From positions 408,865-472,864 of the forward strand of contig NZ_LMCM01000006.1 in assembly GCF_001426245.1 (NCBI RefSeq): a stretch of DNA of 64,000 nt, given 5' to 3'. A program made the position numbers and the translations under genes. Position 1 is the stretch's first letter. Every line of letters begins with the position of its first letter. Below the pieces are notes generated by a model that had not been told where the DNA came from, searched no databases, and saw only the letters and a program-made list of their open reading frames with translations. This document shows positions 17,087 to 24,724 of the stretch, piece after piece. This stretch comes from Phycicoccus sp. Root101. GTDB taxonomy: Bacteria > Actinomycetota > Actinomycetes > Actinomycetales > Dermatophilaceae.

Positions 17087-17925
17087 TGGCCGCCGACGAG
17101 CCGGCCCGCGGGGTCTCGTGGGACCGCGTCTACAGCGTGGCCGGCAACATCGTGGCGCCCGCCACCGCACTGAGCACCCTGCTGTTCTACTTCGGCTACG
17201 TCTCGACCCGGGCGCAGTACCTCTACTTCGGGCTGGACGTCGACACGATCGGGCTCTCGACCCAGAGCTTCGTCATGCGCAGCCCGGGTCCGCTGCTCGT
17301 GCCGCTGCTCGTCCTGGTCCTGCTGGTGGCCGGTGCCATCGCCGCGAACCGCTGGCTCGCGCCGCGACTGACGCGACGCGCCTCGCTCGCCCTCGCCGTC
17401 GGAATGGGGCTCCTCGCCGCCGGGCTCGTGCTGCTGTTCGCCTACGCGATGGTCGGCCGGTGGCCGTACTACCCCTTGGTCACGCCAGTCCTCATGGCGC
17501 TGGGAGGCACCGTCACGGCATACACCCTGGGGTTGCGTGGGAGCTCGATCCGGCTGCGGGTCGCCCTCTGGATCACCGTGGCGGCAGCCGTTTTCTGGGC
17601 CAACGCCACCGTGGCCCAGTGGTCGGGGACGGGACTGGCGCAGGAGCAGGCGGGGCACCTCGAGGACCTCCCGCGGGTCGTCGTCGACACCCGCGAACGG
17701 TTGTACCTGCGCAGCCCCGACATCACCGAGACGGCCTTGCCGGTCGAGGAGGGACAGACCTTCCGCTACCGGTACCGAGGGCTGCGCCTGCTGGTCCAGA
17801 ACGGCGACCGGATGTTCCTCGTCCCCTGCTCCGAGCAGGTCTCCCCCTGCCCGCACCGGCCAGGCAGCGCGACGATCGTCGTGCGGTGGAACGACAGCAC
17901 GCGGGTCCAGTTCGTCGCCCCCTGA
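17083..17925 (+). CDS. Polytopic membrane protein, unknown function
   Basis: This 280-residue protein has about five hydrophobic segments in the first 175 residues (around 18-40, 62-84, 98-120, 128-146 and 156-172). An extracytoplasmic C-terminal domain of about 100 residues follows, with a Cys pair in VPCSEQVSPCPH. Strings such as FYFGYVSTRAQYLYFGLD resemble actinobacterial membrane proteins of unknown role, but I cannot name the family. Its ATG overlaps the lipoprotein stop. It closes the five-gene operon; lipoprotein and membrane protein may form a surface complex, which is inference. Confidence 0.8.
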   Translation: MMAADEPARGVSWDRVYSVAGNIVAPATALSTLLFYFGYVSTRAQYLYFGLDVDTIGLSTQSFVMRSPGPLLVPLLVLVLLVAGAIAANRWLAPRLTRRASLALAVGMGLLAAGLVLLFAYAMVGRWPYYPLVTPVLMALGGTVTAYTLGLRGSSIRLRVALWITVAAAVFWANATVAQWSGTGLAQEQAGHLEDLPRVVVDTRERLYLRSPDITETALPVEEGQTFRYRYRGLRLLVQNGDRMFLVPCSEQVSPCPHRPGSATIVVRWNDSTRVQFVAP

Positions 17926-17937
17926 ACGCCCCCCGGC

Positions 17938-18162
17938 TCAGCGGTCGCGGTTGCGGGGGTGCTGCCGGGCCCGGCGCTCGTTGCCGCGCCGGTAGTTCCC
18001 GGTCACCCGCGCCATGAGCTCCTGCGGGTCACCGCGCTGCGCGTCCTCGAGGAACTCCGCCGCGCGACGTCCGCGCAGCACGGAGGCGAGGCGGCCGTGG
18101 TGCGTCACCACGACCTCTTCGCCGCGTCGCTCGAACGCGAACCCCTCCGGTGGTCCTGCCAT
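17938..18162 (-). CDS. Small conserved actinobacterial protein
   Basis: This 74-residue basic protein starts MAGPPEGFAFERRGEEVVV and ends with a stretch rich in Arg, Gly and Asn (TGNYRRGNER, then RQHPRNR). I recall this type as widespread in high-GC actinobacteria, without a known function. The beta-rich first half with HHGRLASVLRGRRA suggests a small nucleic-acid-binding fold, an inference. The ATG has TACCCT 6 nt upstream, so it is probably leaderless. It is convergent with the five-gene operon, 12 nt from its end. Confidence 0.75.
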   Translation of the reverse strand: MAGPPEGFAFERRGEEVVVTHHGRLASVLRGRRAAEFLEDAQRGDPQELMARVTGNYRRGNERRARQHPRNRDR

Positions 18163-18319
18163 GCCGTGAGGGTATGGCGCGTGGCCCCCGGTGTCGCGCG
18201 GGTTTCAGAGCTTGCCGAGGATCGTCATCGTCCGCTCCCACGCTCGTCGTCGTCGCCGTCACGAGACAGGAGGTCCACACCCCTCGCCCTGATACGCGCT
18301 GCCCCATAGATTGGCTCGC

Positions 18320-19087
18320 ATGAGTGCACTTGAGCGTTTCTCCCTCGCGGGCCGCGTCGCCGTCGTGACCGGAGGGACGCGCGGGCTCGGTGCCGGGTTC
18401 GCCGAGGCGCTCGGGGACGCCGGCGCCAGCGTGGTCCTCGTCGGACGTGACGTGTCCGCAGCGGAGGGTGTGCTCGCGACGTTGCGCGCCAAGGACATCC
18501 GCACCGAGTTCGTCGAGGCCGACGTCACCGTGCCCGACGACGTCCAACGCGTGCTCGACGCGACGCTCGCAGCCTTCGGGCGGGTCGACATCCTCGTCAA
18601 CAACGCCGGTGCCTGCGTCCACGCGCCCGCCCTGGACGTCACGCCGGAGGACTGGCGGGCCGTCATGGCGGTCAACGTCGACGCCGTGTGGACCTGCTCG
18701 CAGACGTTCGGTCGTCACTTCGTCGCCGAGGGGTCCGGGTCGATCGTCAACATCGGCTCGATGTCGGGCTTCATCGTCAACCGACCACAGTGGCAGCCCG
18801 CGTACAACGCCTCGAAGGCCGCGGTCCACCACCTGACCCGCAGCCTCGCCGCCGAGTGGGCGCCGCACGGAGTCCGGGTCAACGCCCTCGCCCCCGGCTA
18901 CATCAAGACCGACATGTCGCCGGTCGACGACCCGAAGTTCCGCCAGCACTGGATCGAGGACGCACCGATGCGGCGCTACGGCACCGTCGAGGAGCTCGCG
19001 CCCGCCGTGGTCTTCCTCGCCAGCGACGCGTCGTCGTTCGTCACGGGGTCGGTCCTCGTGGCCGACGGCGGGTACACCACGTTCTGA
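18320..19087 (+). CDS. SDR family oxidoreductase
   Basis: This 255-residue short-chain dehydrogenase has the Rossmann motif TGGTRGLG (17-24), NNAG near 95, the catalytic Ser in NIGSMSG and YNASK. It reduces or oxidises a carbonyl/hydroxyl with NAD(P)(H). The overall pattern (AVNVDAVWTCSQ, PGYIKTDM) is near gluconate 5-dehydrogenase or sugar/polyol dehydrogenases, but SDR substrate calls by eye are weak. TAGATT stands 7 nt before the ATG, without a Shine-Dalgarno site, so the mRNA is likely leaderless. It is followed by osmC-like and CorA-like genes in the same direction. Confidence 0.88.
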   Translation: MSALERFSLAGRVAVVTGGTRGLGAGFAEALGDAGASVVLVGRDVSAAEGVLATLRAKDIRTEFVEADVTVPDDVQRVLDATLAAFGRVDILVNNAGACVHAPALDVTPEDWRAVMAVNVDAVWTCSQTFGRHFVAEGSGSIVNIGSMSGFIVNRPQWQPAYNASKAAVHHLTRSLAAEWAPHGVRVNALAPGYIKTDMSPVDDPKFRQHWIEDAPMRRYGTVEELAPAVVFLASDASSFVTGSVLVADGGYTTF

Positions 19088-19122
19088 CCCACCCCCATCC
19101 ACCCACACCGTCAGGAGAAGTC

Positions 19123-19548
19123 ATGGCCACCACCCGCAACGCCTCGGCCCACTGGGAGGGCTCCCTCATGGAGGGTGCCGGGAGCGTCACCCTCGACTCG
19201 TCCGGCCTCGGGACGTACGACGTGACCTGGCCCTCGCGCGCGGAGGAGGCGAACGGCAGGACCAGTCCGGAGGAGCTCATCGCAGCAGCGCACTCGACCT
19301 GCTTCTCGATGGCGCTCTCGCACGGGCTGGCCCAGGCGGGCACGCCGGCCACGTCGATCGACACCACCGCGGCAGTGACGTTCCAACCGGGCACCGGCAT
19401 CACCGGGGTCGCGCTCACGGTCACGGGTGTCGTCCCCGGACTGACGGCCGAGCAGTTCGACGAGGCCGCCCAGGCCGCCAAGGCGGGCTGCCCGGTGAGC
19501 CAGGCGCTGTCGGTGCCCATCACGCTGGAGTCCAGCTTCAGCGAGTGA
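19123..19548 (+). CDS. OsmC/Ohr family peroxidase
   Basis: This 141-residue protein is an OsmC-type thiol peroxidase acting on organic hydroperoxides in the cytoplasm. The two reactive cysteines are in AHSTCFSMALS and AAKAGCPVSQAL. The N-terminal ASAHWEGSLMEGAG is typical of OsmC rather than Ohr. AGGAG stands 5 nt before the ATG. It is separated from the SDR gene by 35 nt and from the CorA-like gene by 10 nt. Confidence 0.92.
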   Translation: MATTRNASAHWEGSLMEGAGSVTLDSSGLGTYDVTWPSRAEEANGRTSPEELIAAAHSTCFSMALSHGLAQAGTPATSIDTTAAVTFQPGTGITGVALTVTGVVPGLTAEQFDEAAQAAKAGCPVSQALSVPITLESSFSE

Positions 19549-19558
19549 GCCGGGACCG

Positions 19559-20542
19559 GTGGACACCTGGCTGGTGACGGCGGACGGGATCGAACCTCAC
19601 CCGTCCTCGGACATCGCCGCGCTGCTGGCCCGCCCCGAGGGCTTCGTCTGGGTGGACGCCCCGGACTTCGACGACGAGGTGGAGCACGTCCTGCGGGACG
19701 TGCTCCACGCGCACCCGTTGGTGCTCAAGGCCTGCCGAGAGCGCAACTTCGTCCCGACGGTCCACGGGTACGAGGACCACACCTTCGTCGTCGTGCACAC
19801 GCCGCTCCCCGGGGAGGGCGGGCACGTCCACATGCTCGAGCTCGACCAGCTCGTCGGTGCCCGCTACCTCGTCACCGTCCACGGCCCACGCAACCCCGCC
19901 GTCCCCGCGTCCGAGGCCACCGCCCAGACCGATGCCGTCCGCGAACGCATCGCCGCGGGACGGCTCCGGCCCACCACTCCCGGGGACCTCTCGTACGCGA
20001 TCGGGTCGGCCATGGCGCGGCGGCAGAGCGAGGTGGTGCGCTCGGTGGCAGCCCGTCTCCCCGCCCTCGAGATGCAGGTCATGGGATCGGACTTCCGGCA
20101 GCCGGAGGTGCTGCTCGAGCAGCTGTTCCTCCTCCGCCACGAGCTCCTGATCTCCCGGACGCAGGCGGGGCAGGCCCACGAGATCTTCGGCAGGCTCGCC
20201 TCGCTGGACCGCTTCTCCTCCACGCAGTCCCGGCGCCATGCCCAGGACCTGAGTGAGCAGTTCGACCGGGTGCGCAGCCTCGCCGACGGCGAGAGCGCGT
20301 TCCTGTTCGGCGTCATCGAGCTCTACCAGACCCGGGTCACGACGAAGATGACCGTGGCGATGGAGCGGCTGGCGGTCATCGCCGCGATCACGCTGCCGGT
20401 CACCGCCATCGCCTCGGTCTACGGGATGAACGTGATCGTCAACCAGAGCACCCACTGGGTCCAGCTCGTCGTCGTCCTCGCCGTGATGACGTCGATCAGC
20501 CTCTGGCTGCTGCGCTGGGCCCGCCGCCAGGGCTGGTGGTGA
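19559..20542 (+). CDS. CorA family magnesium/divalent cation transporter
   Basis: This 327-residue protein has the CorA architecture. A large cytoplasmic N-terminal alpha/beta domain is followed by a long helix and two membrane segments (about 274-296 and 301-321). The signature YGMN stands between them (SVYGMNVIVN), and the C-terminus is basic (RWARRQGWW). It should form a pentameric Mg2+ channel. The GTG start is 10 nt after the OsmC stop without a strong Shine-Dalgarno site; coupling by re-initiation is possible. Confidence 0.9.
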   Translation: MDTWLVTADGIEPHPSSDIAALLARPEGFVWVDAPDFDDEVEHVLRDVLHAHPLVLKACRERNFVPTVHGYEDHTFVVVHTPLPGEGGHVHMLELDQLVGARYLVTVHGPRNPAVPASEATAQTDAVRERIAAGRLRPTTPGDLSYAIGSAMARRQSEVVRSVAARLPALEMQVMGSDFRQPEVLLEQLFLLRHELLISRTQAGQAHEIFGRLASLDRFSSTQSRRHAQDLSEQFDRVRSLADGESAFLFGVIELYQTRVTTKMTVAMERLAVIAAITLPVTAIASVYGMNVIVNQSTHWVQLVVVLAVMTSISLWLLRWARRQGWW

Positions 20543-20548
20543 CCTCGG

Positions 20549-20755
20549 TCAGTCCTCGTGGAGGGTGCGGTGACGACCGCCCCGCAGGCCGCTGAGGGCC
20601 AGCACGACCCCGACGACCGCGACGACCGGGCCGATGACGGCCCACAGGGTCACGCCGCTCATCACGCTGCCGCCGAGGACGTCGATGCCCTGGAGGAACC
20701 AGACCACCCCGATGAGGACGAGGAAGGCACCGAGGGCCACGCGCACAGGCTTCAT
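20549..20755 (-). CDS. Small membrane protein (68 aa)
   Basis: This 68-residue protein has two hydrophobic segments, about 7-24 and 32-54, joined by a Gly-rich turn, with a basic C-terminus. It resembles small actinobacterial membrane proteins that start MKPVRVALGAFLVLIGVVW; the function is unknown. The ATG is preceded by TAGGGT 6 nt upstream on the minus strand, a leaderless-type arrangement. It is convergent with the CorA-like gene. Confidence 0.75.
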   Translation of the reverse strand: MKPVRVALGAFLVLIGVVWFLQGIDVLGGSVMSGVTLWAVIGPVVAVVGVVLALSGLRGGRHRTLHED

Positions 20756-20787
20756 ACCGCGACCCTAACCCCGCACCGCCTCCGCGG

Positions 20788-20825
20788 CTGGTCGGGCGCC
20801 TCTCCCTCGCGAGGCGCCCGACCAG
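20788..20825 (-). terminator. Terminator hairpin of the nrdAB operon
   Basis: Arms 20788-20802 and 20811-20825 form a perfect 15-bp GC-rich stem with an 8-nt loop, 3 nt after the nrdB stop. No T tract follows, in keeping with other hairpins here. It should end the nrdAB transcript before the small membrane protein gene. Confidence 0.8.
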
Positions 20826-20828
20826 GGC

Positions 20829-21872
20829 TCAGAAGTCCTCGTCGAACCCGACCGAGCCGCTGACCCCCATCTGGTAGGCGGACACGCGGCGCTCGAAGAA
20901 GTTCGACAGCTCCTGCACGTCCTGGAGCTCCATGAACGCCAGCGGGTTCTTCGAGCCGTACTCCGGCGCGAGGCCGAGCTGCTCGAGCCGTCGGTCGGCG
21001 ACCGACTCGAGGTACGTGCGCATGTCCGCGGTGGACAGGCCCGCCACTCCCCCGCCGAGCAGGTCCTCGGCGAACTGCGCCTCGGCGTCCACGGCGGCCC
21101 GGATCATCGCCCGCACCTGGTCGGCGAGCTCGTCGTCGAACAGGTCGGGCTCCTCGGCCCGCACCGTGTCGACGACGTCGAAGGCGAACGCCATGTGCAT
21201 CGACTCGTCGCGGAACACCCAGTTGGTGCCGCTGGCCAGCCCGTTGAGCAGACCCCGGGACCGCAGGAAGTAGACGTACGCGAAGGCGCCGTAGAAGAAC
21301 AACCCCTCGATGCACGCGGCGAAGCAGATCAGGTTGAGCAGGAACGCCCTGCGGTGCTCACGCGTCTCGAGCTGGTCGAGCTCGAACACGGTGTCGATCC
21401 ACTCGAAGCAGAAGTCCGCCTTGGCCTTGATCGACGGGATGTTGTCGACCGCGGCGAACGCCTCGTGCCGCTCCTTCTCGTCAGGCACGTAGGTGTCGAG
21501 CAGCGTCAGGTAGAACTGCACGTGCACGGCCTCCTCGAACAGCTGACGGCTGAGGTAGAGCCGTCCCTCCGGTGAGTTGACGTGCTGGTAGAGGTTGAGG
21601 ACGAGGTTGTTCGCGACGATCGTGTCGCCGGTCGCGAAGAACGCCACCAAACGGCTGACGAGGTGTCGTTCGGCCGCCGTGAGCCGCTGGAGGTCCTTGA
21701 GGTCGCTGTGCAGGTCCACCTCCTCCACGGTCCAGGTGTTCTTGATGGCGTCGCGGTACCGCTCGTAGAAGTGCGGGTAGCGCATCGGCCGCAGGGTGAG
21801 GTTCATCCCGGGGTCGAGCAGCATCTTCGTGGCGGTCGGGCCGGTCGTGGTGGTGTCGGTCGTGGTGGTCAT
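20829..21872 (-). CDS. nrdB: Ribonucleotide reductase class I, beta subunit
   Basis: This 347-residue R2-type subunit houses the diiron(or dimetal)-tyrosyl radical cofactor. Metal ligands are readable: Asp in FFATGDTIVANN, Glu and His in LFEEAVHVQFY, and later Glu and His in FRDESMHMAF. The Tyr four residues after the first His occupies the position of the radical tyrosine. The C-terminus SVGFDEDF is the usual acidic tail that docks to the alpha subunit. The ATG overlaps the nrdA stop (ATGA). It supplies deoxyribonucleotides aerobically together with NrdA. Confidence 0.93.
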   Translation of the reverse strand: MTTTTDTTTTGPTATKMLLDPGMNLTLRPMRYPHFYERYRDAIKNTWTVEEVDLHSDLKDLQRLTAAERHLVSRLVAFFATGDTIVANNLVLNLYQHVNSPEGRLYLSRQLFEEAVHVQFYLTLLDTYVPDEKERHEAFAAVDNIPSIKAKADFCFEWIDTVFELDQLETREHRRAFLLNLICFAACIEGLFFYGAFAYVYFLRSRGLLNGLASGTNWVFRDESMHMAFAFDVVDTVRAEEPDLFDDELADQVRAMIRAAVDAEAQFAEDLLGGGVAGLSTADMRTYLESVADRRLEQLGLAPEYGSKNPLAFMELQDVQELSNFFERRVSAYQMGVSGSVGFDEDF

Positions 21873-24274
21873 TCGCAGGCCTCGCAGCTCTCGGGGTTCT
21901 CGAGGGAGCACGCGATGGCTGCCTCGTCGGTGACGGTGGGTGGGGCGGCGGTCAGGCCGATCGTGGCCTGCTGGATGCGCGTGGCCGGGCGGGACCTCAG
22001 GTAGTAGGTCGTCTTGAGCCCGGCCTTCCACGCGTAGAGGTACATCGAACTGAGCTTCCCGATGGTCGGTGACGCGAGGAAGAGGTTGAGCGACTGGCTC
22101 TGGTCGATGTACGGCTGGCGCGCGGCCGCCAGCTCGATGAGCGCCTTCTGCGGCAGCTCCCACGCCGTGCGGAAGAGGTGGCGGACGTCCTCGGGGATCG
22201 CCGTGATGCCCTGCACCGACCCCTCGCTGCGCTTGATCGCCTCACGCACCTCGGGGGTCCACAGGTCGCGCGCCTTGAGCTCGCGCACCAACGCCGTGTT
22301 GACCTGGAGGAACTCCCCCGACAGCGTCTCCCGCTTGAACAGCGTCGACACCTGCGGCTCGATGCACTCGTACACCCCGGCGATCGACGCGATGGTCGCC
22401 GTCGGCGCGATGGCGATGAGCAGGGAGTTGCGAAGACCGTTTTCTTTGATGGCCTTCCGCAGCTCCGTCCAACGCTCCGCCTGCGTCGGGGTCACGTCCC
22501 AGAGGTCCGGCTGGAGATCGCCGCGAGCCGCGCGCGTCTGCTCGTATGCAGGGTGCGGACCGTGCACGGAGGCCAGCTCGGTCGACCGCTCGAGCGCCGA
22601 GAGGTAGACCTCCTCGGCGATGCGGGTGGACAGCTCCTTGGCCTCGTCGGAGTCGAACGGCAGCCGCAGGGCGAAGAAGACGTCCTGCAGCCCCATCACC
22701 CCGAGTCCCACGGGGCGCCAGCGCGGGTTGGAGGCCGCCGACTCCTCGCTCGGGTAGTAGTTGATGTCGATGACCCGGTCGAGGTAGGTCACCGCGGTGC
22801 GGACGGTGGCGCGCAGCTTCGCCCAGTCGACGGCATCGCGGCCGGTGGTGAGGTGCTGGGCGAGGTTGACCGAGCCGAGGTTGCAGACCGCGGTCTCGTC
22901 GTTGCTGGAGACCTCGATGATCTCCGTGCAGAGGTTGGACAGGTGGACCACCGGTGAGCCAACCACCTGGTCGTCGCTGGTCTGGTTGCAGGTGCGGTTG
23001 CTGGCGTCCTTGAACGTCATCCAGCCGTTGCCCGTCTGGGCGAGGGTCCGCATCATCTTGCCGTAGAGCTCGCGCGCGCTGACGGTGCGCACCACGCGGC
23101 CGTCGCGCTCCGCGGCGGCATACGCGGCCTCGAAGGCGGGGCCCCACAGGTCGGGGAGCTCGGGCACCTGGTCGGGGTCGACCAGGCTCCACTGCTCGTC
23201 CGCCTCCACCCGGCGCATGAACTCGTCGGGGATCCAGTTGGCGAGGTTGAGGTTGTGGGTGCGCCGTGCGTCCTCGCCGGTGTTGTCACGCAGCTCGAGG
23301 AACTCCTCGATGTCGGGGTGCCACGGCTCGAGGTAGACACAGGCCGCACCCTTGCGACGGCCGCCCTGGTTGACGGCGGAGACCGACGAGTCGAGCGTGC
23401 GCAGCCACGGGACGATGCCGTTGGAGTGGCCGTTCGTGCCCCGGATCAGGGCGCCTCGCGAGCGGACCCGGGACCACGAGATCCCAATGCCCCCAGCGAA
23501 CTTCGAGAGCTTCGCGACCTGGGCGTAGCGGTCGTAGATCGACTCGAGCTGGTCCTGCGGCGAGTCCACGAGGTAGCACGAGGACATCTGGGTGTGCCGC
23601 GTGCCGGAGTTGAACAGTGTGGGCGAGCTGGGCAGGTAGGCCAGCGATGCCATCAGCCGGTAGAAGGCGATGGCCTCCTGCGGGGTGCGCGAGAGGCCGC
23701 AGGCGACGCGCAGCAGGAAGTACTGCGGGGTCTCGATGACGCTGCGGGTCTCGGGGTGCCGCAGCAGGTAGCGGTCGTACACGGTCCGCAGCCCGAAGTA
23801 CTCGAAGCGACGGTCGTTCGACACGTCGACGGCGTGGTCGAGCTTGCGGGCGTTGGCCTCCACGAAGGCGGCCGTCTCGTCGCCGATGAGGCCCTCGAGG
23901 TGGCCGAGGCGGACGGCCTGGCTGAACGACGCGATCTGCTGTCCGCGCACCTCCTTGTCGATGTAGTTGGACAGCAGGCGCGCGGCGAGCCGCGAGTACT
24001 CCGGCTCGCTCGCCGTCATCTCCGCAGCGGTCTGGATGGACAGGCGGTCGAGCTCGGCGGTCGTCGCACCGTCGTAGAGGCCGCTGATCGTGCGGGTGGC
24101 GATCGCCATGGGGTCGACCTCGCCGAGGTCGTCGCACCAGCGCTCGACGGCGCGGACGATCTTCATGACGTCGACGGGTTCGCTGTCGCCGTTGCGCTTG
24201 CGCACGGCCATGCTCGTCCGACGGGTGGGGGTGGTGCTGGTGGTCGACGGGTCGACCACGGGGGTCTGGGTCAT
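21869..24274 (-). CDS. nrdA: Ribonucleotide reductase class I, alpha subunit
   Basis: This 801-residue large subunit reduces ribonucleoside diphosphates. An ATP-cone occupies about residues 20-115 (MAVRKRNGDSEPVDVMKIV region), implying allosteric activity control. The active site shows SSCYLV, NLCTEII (Asn, Cys, Glu) and PTATIASIAGVYECIEP. The C-terminal CEACE holds the redox Cys pair. The ATG has AGGAG about 6 nt upstream; the much longer open frame upstream runs through the riboswitch and is not real. The leader holds a cobalamin riboswitch, so expression should fall when B12 is plentiful, as known for Streptomyces nrdABS, where a B12-dependent class II enzyme then takes over. Confidence 0.94.
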   Translation of the reverse strand: MTQTPVVDPSTTSTTPTRRTSMAVRKRNGDSEPVDVMKIVRAVERWCDDLGEVDPMAIATRTISGLYDGATTAELDRLSIQTAAEMTASEPEYSRLAARLLSNYIDKEVRGQQIASFSQAVRLGHLEGLIGDETAAFVEANARKLDHAVDVSNDRRFEYFGLRTVYDRYLLRHPETRSVIETPQYFLLRVACGLSRTPQEAIAFYRLMASLAYLPSSPTLFNSGTRHTQMSSCYLVDSPQDQLESIYDRYAQVAKLSKFAGGIGISWSRVRSRGALIRGTNGHSNGIVPWLRTLDSSVSAVNQGGRRKGAACVYLEPWHPDIEEFLELRDNTGEDARRTHNLNLANWIPDEFMRRVEADEQWSLVDPDQVPELPDLWGPAFEAAYAAAERDGRVVRTVSARELYGKMMRTLAQTGNGWMTFKDASNRTCNQTSDDQVVGSPVVHLSNLCTEIIEVSSNDETAVCNLGSVNLAQHLTTGRDAVDWAKLRATVRTAVTYLDRVIDINYYPSEESAASNPRWRPVGLGVMGLQDVFFALRLPFDSDEAKELSTRIAEEVYLSALERSTELASVHGPHPAYEQTRAARGDLQPDLWDVTPTQAERWTELRKAIKENGLRNSLLIAIAPTATIASIAGVYECIEPQVSTLFKRETLSGEFLQVNTALVRELKARDLWTPEVREAIKRSEGSVQGITAIPEDVRHLFRTAWELPQKALIELAAARQPYIDQSQSLNLFLASPTIGKLSSMYLYAWKAGLKTTYYLRSRPATRIQQATIGLTAAPPTVTDEAAIACSLENPESCEACE

Positions 24275-24397
24275 CCTGCTCTCTCCTCGCGAGCGAATCG
24301 GTGCCGCGGGCGCGAGGGGGACGACGACGCAGCCGTGCCGGCACACCGACACGGGACTGCAGAAGCCGGGTGACCCACCCTCGAGGCCACGACTCAA

Positions 24398-24416
24398 CCG
24401 CGCACGGTGTGCGCGG
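24398..24416 (-). terminator. Expression-platform hairpin below the riboswitch
   Basis: An 8-bp perfect stem (24398-24405 and 24409-24416) with a 3-nt loop lies right after the B12 box on the minus strand and is followed by TTGAGT. It is placed where a riboswitch-controlled terminator is expected, 124 nt upstream of nrdA. Alternative pairing with the riboswitch was not modelled. Confidence 0.5.
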
Positions 24417-24418
24417 CC

Positions 24419-24655
24419 GCTGGCAGGTCTTCGGACTCGTGGACCCGTCGTTGCCGGCTCCCCCGACCGTCCGTGGACGGTCCTGGGACCCGGCGAGACA
24501 CCTACTGGCCGTCGCTTCCCACACGCCGAGGCGTGCAGTGCTTGGTGACGACTGTCGTTTCCACTCACCGCTGCGGGGCAGTCCCGGACTCGCACCGGGT
24601 TCCCTCTTGCCCCGGGTCCCGTGTGCACGGGACCCGGACCAGCGAGACACACCAT
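24419..24655 (-). ncRNA. Cobalamin (AdoCbl) riboswitch
   Basis: Read on the minus strand, the leader contains the conserved blocks of a cobalamin riboswitch in order: GGGAACCCGGTGCGAGTCC, CTGCCCCGCAGCGGTGAG, a variable stem region, and the B12 box with GAGTCCGAAGACCTGCC at its 3' end (24421-24440). It lies between nrdA and a divergent lipoprotein gene and reads toward nrdA. Cobalamin binding should reduce nrdAB expression. The outer limits are approximate. Confidence 0.93.
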
Positions 24656-24724
24656 ATGCGGGTGACGGGGGCGATTGACAGCACCACATGTGGGGTCCGC
24701 GTGTCGCCGCCCTACGCTTCCTCC

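Noticed and set aside
15400-17925. Phage lysis cassette (endolysin and holin-like membrane protein)
   Set aside because: No phage structural, integrase or replication genes are near; the membrane protein is too large and has a C-terminal outer domain, and a lipoprotein separates the genes.
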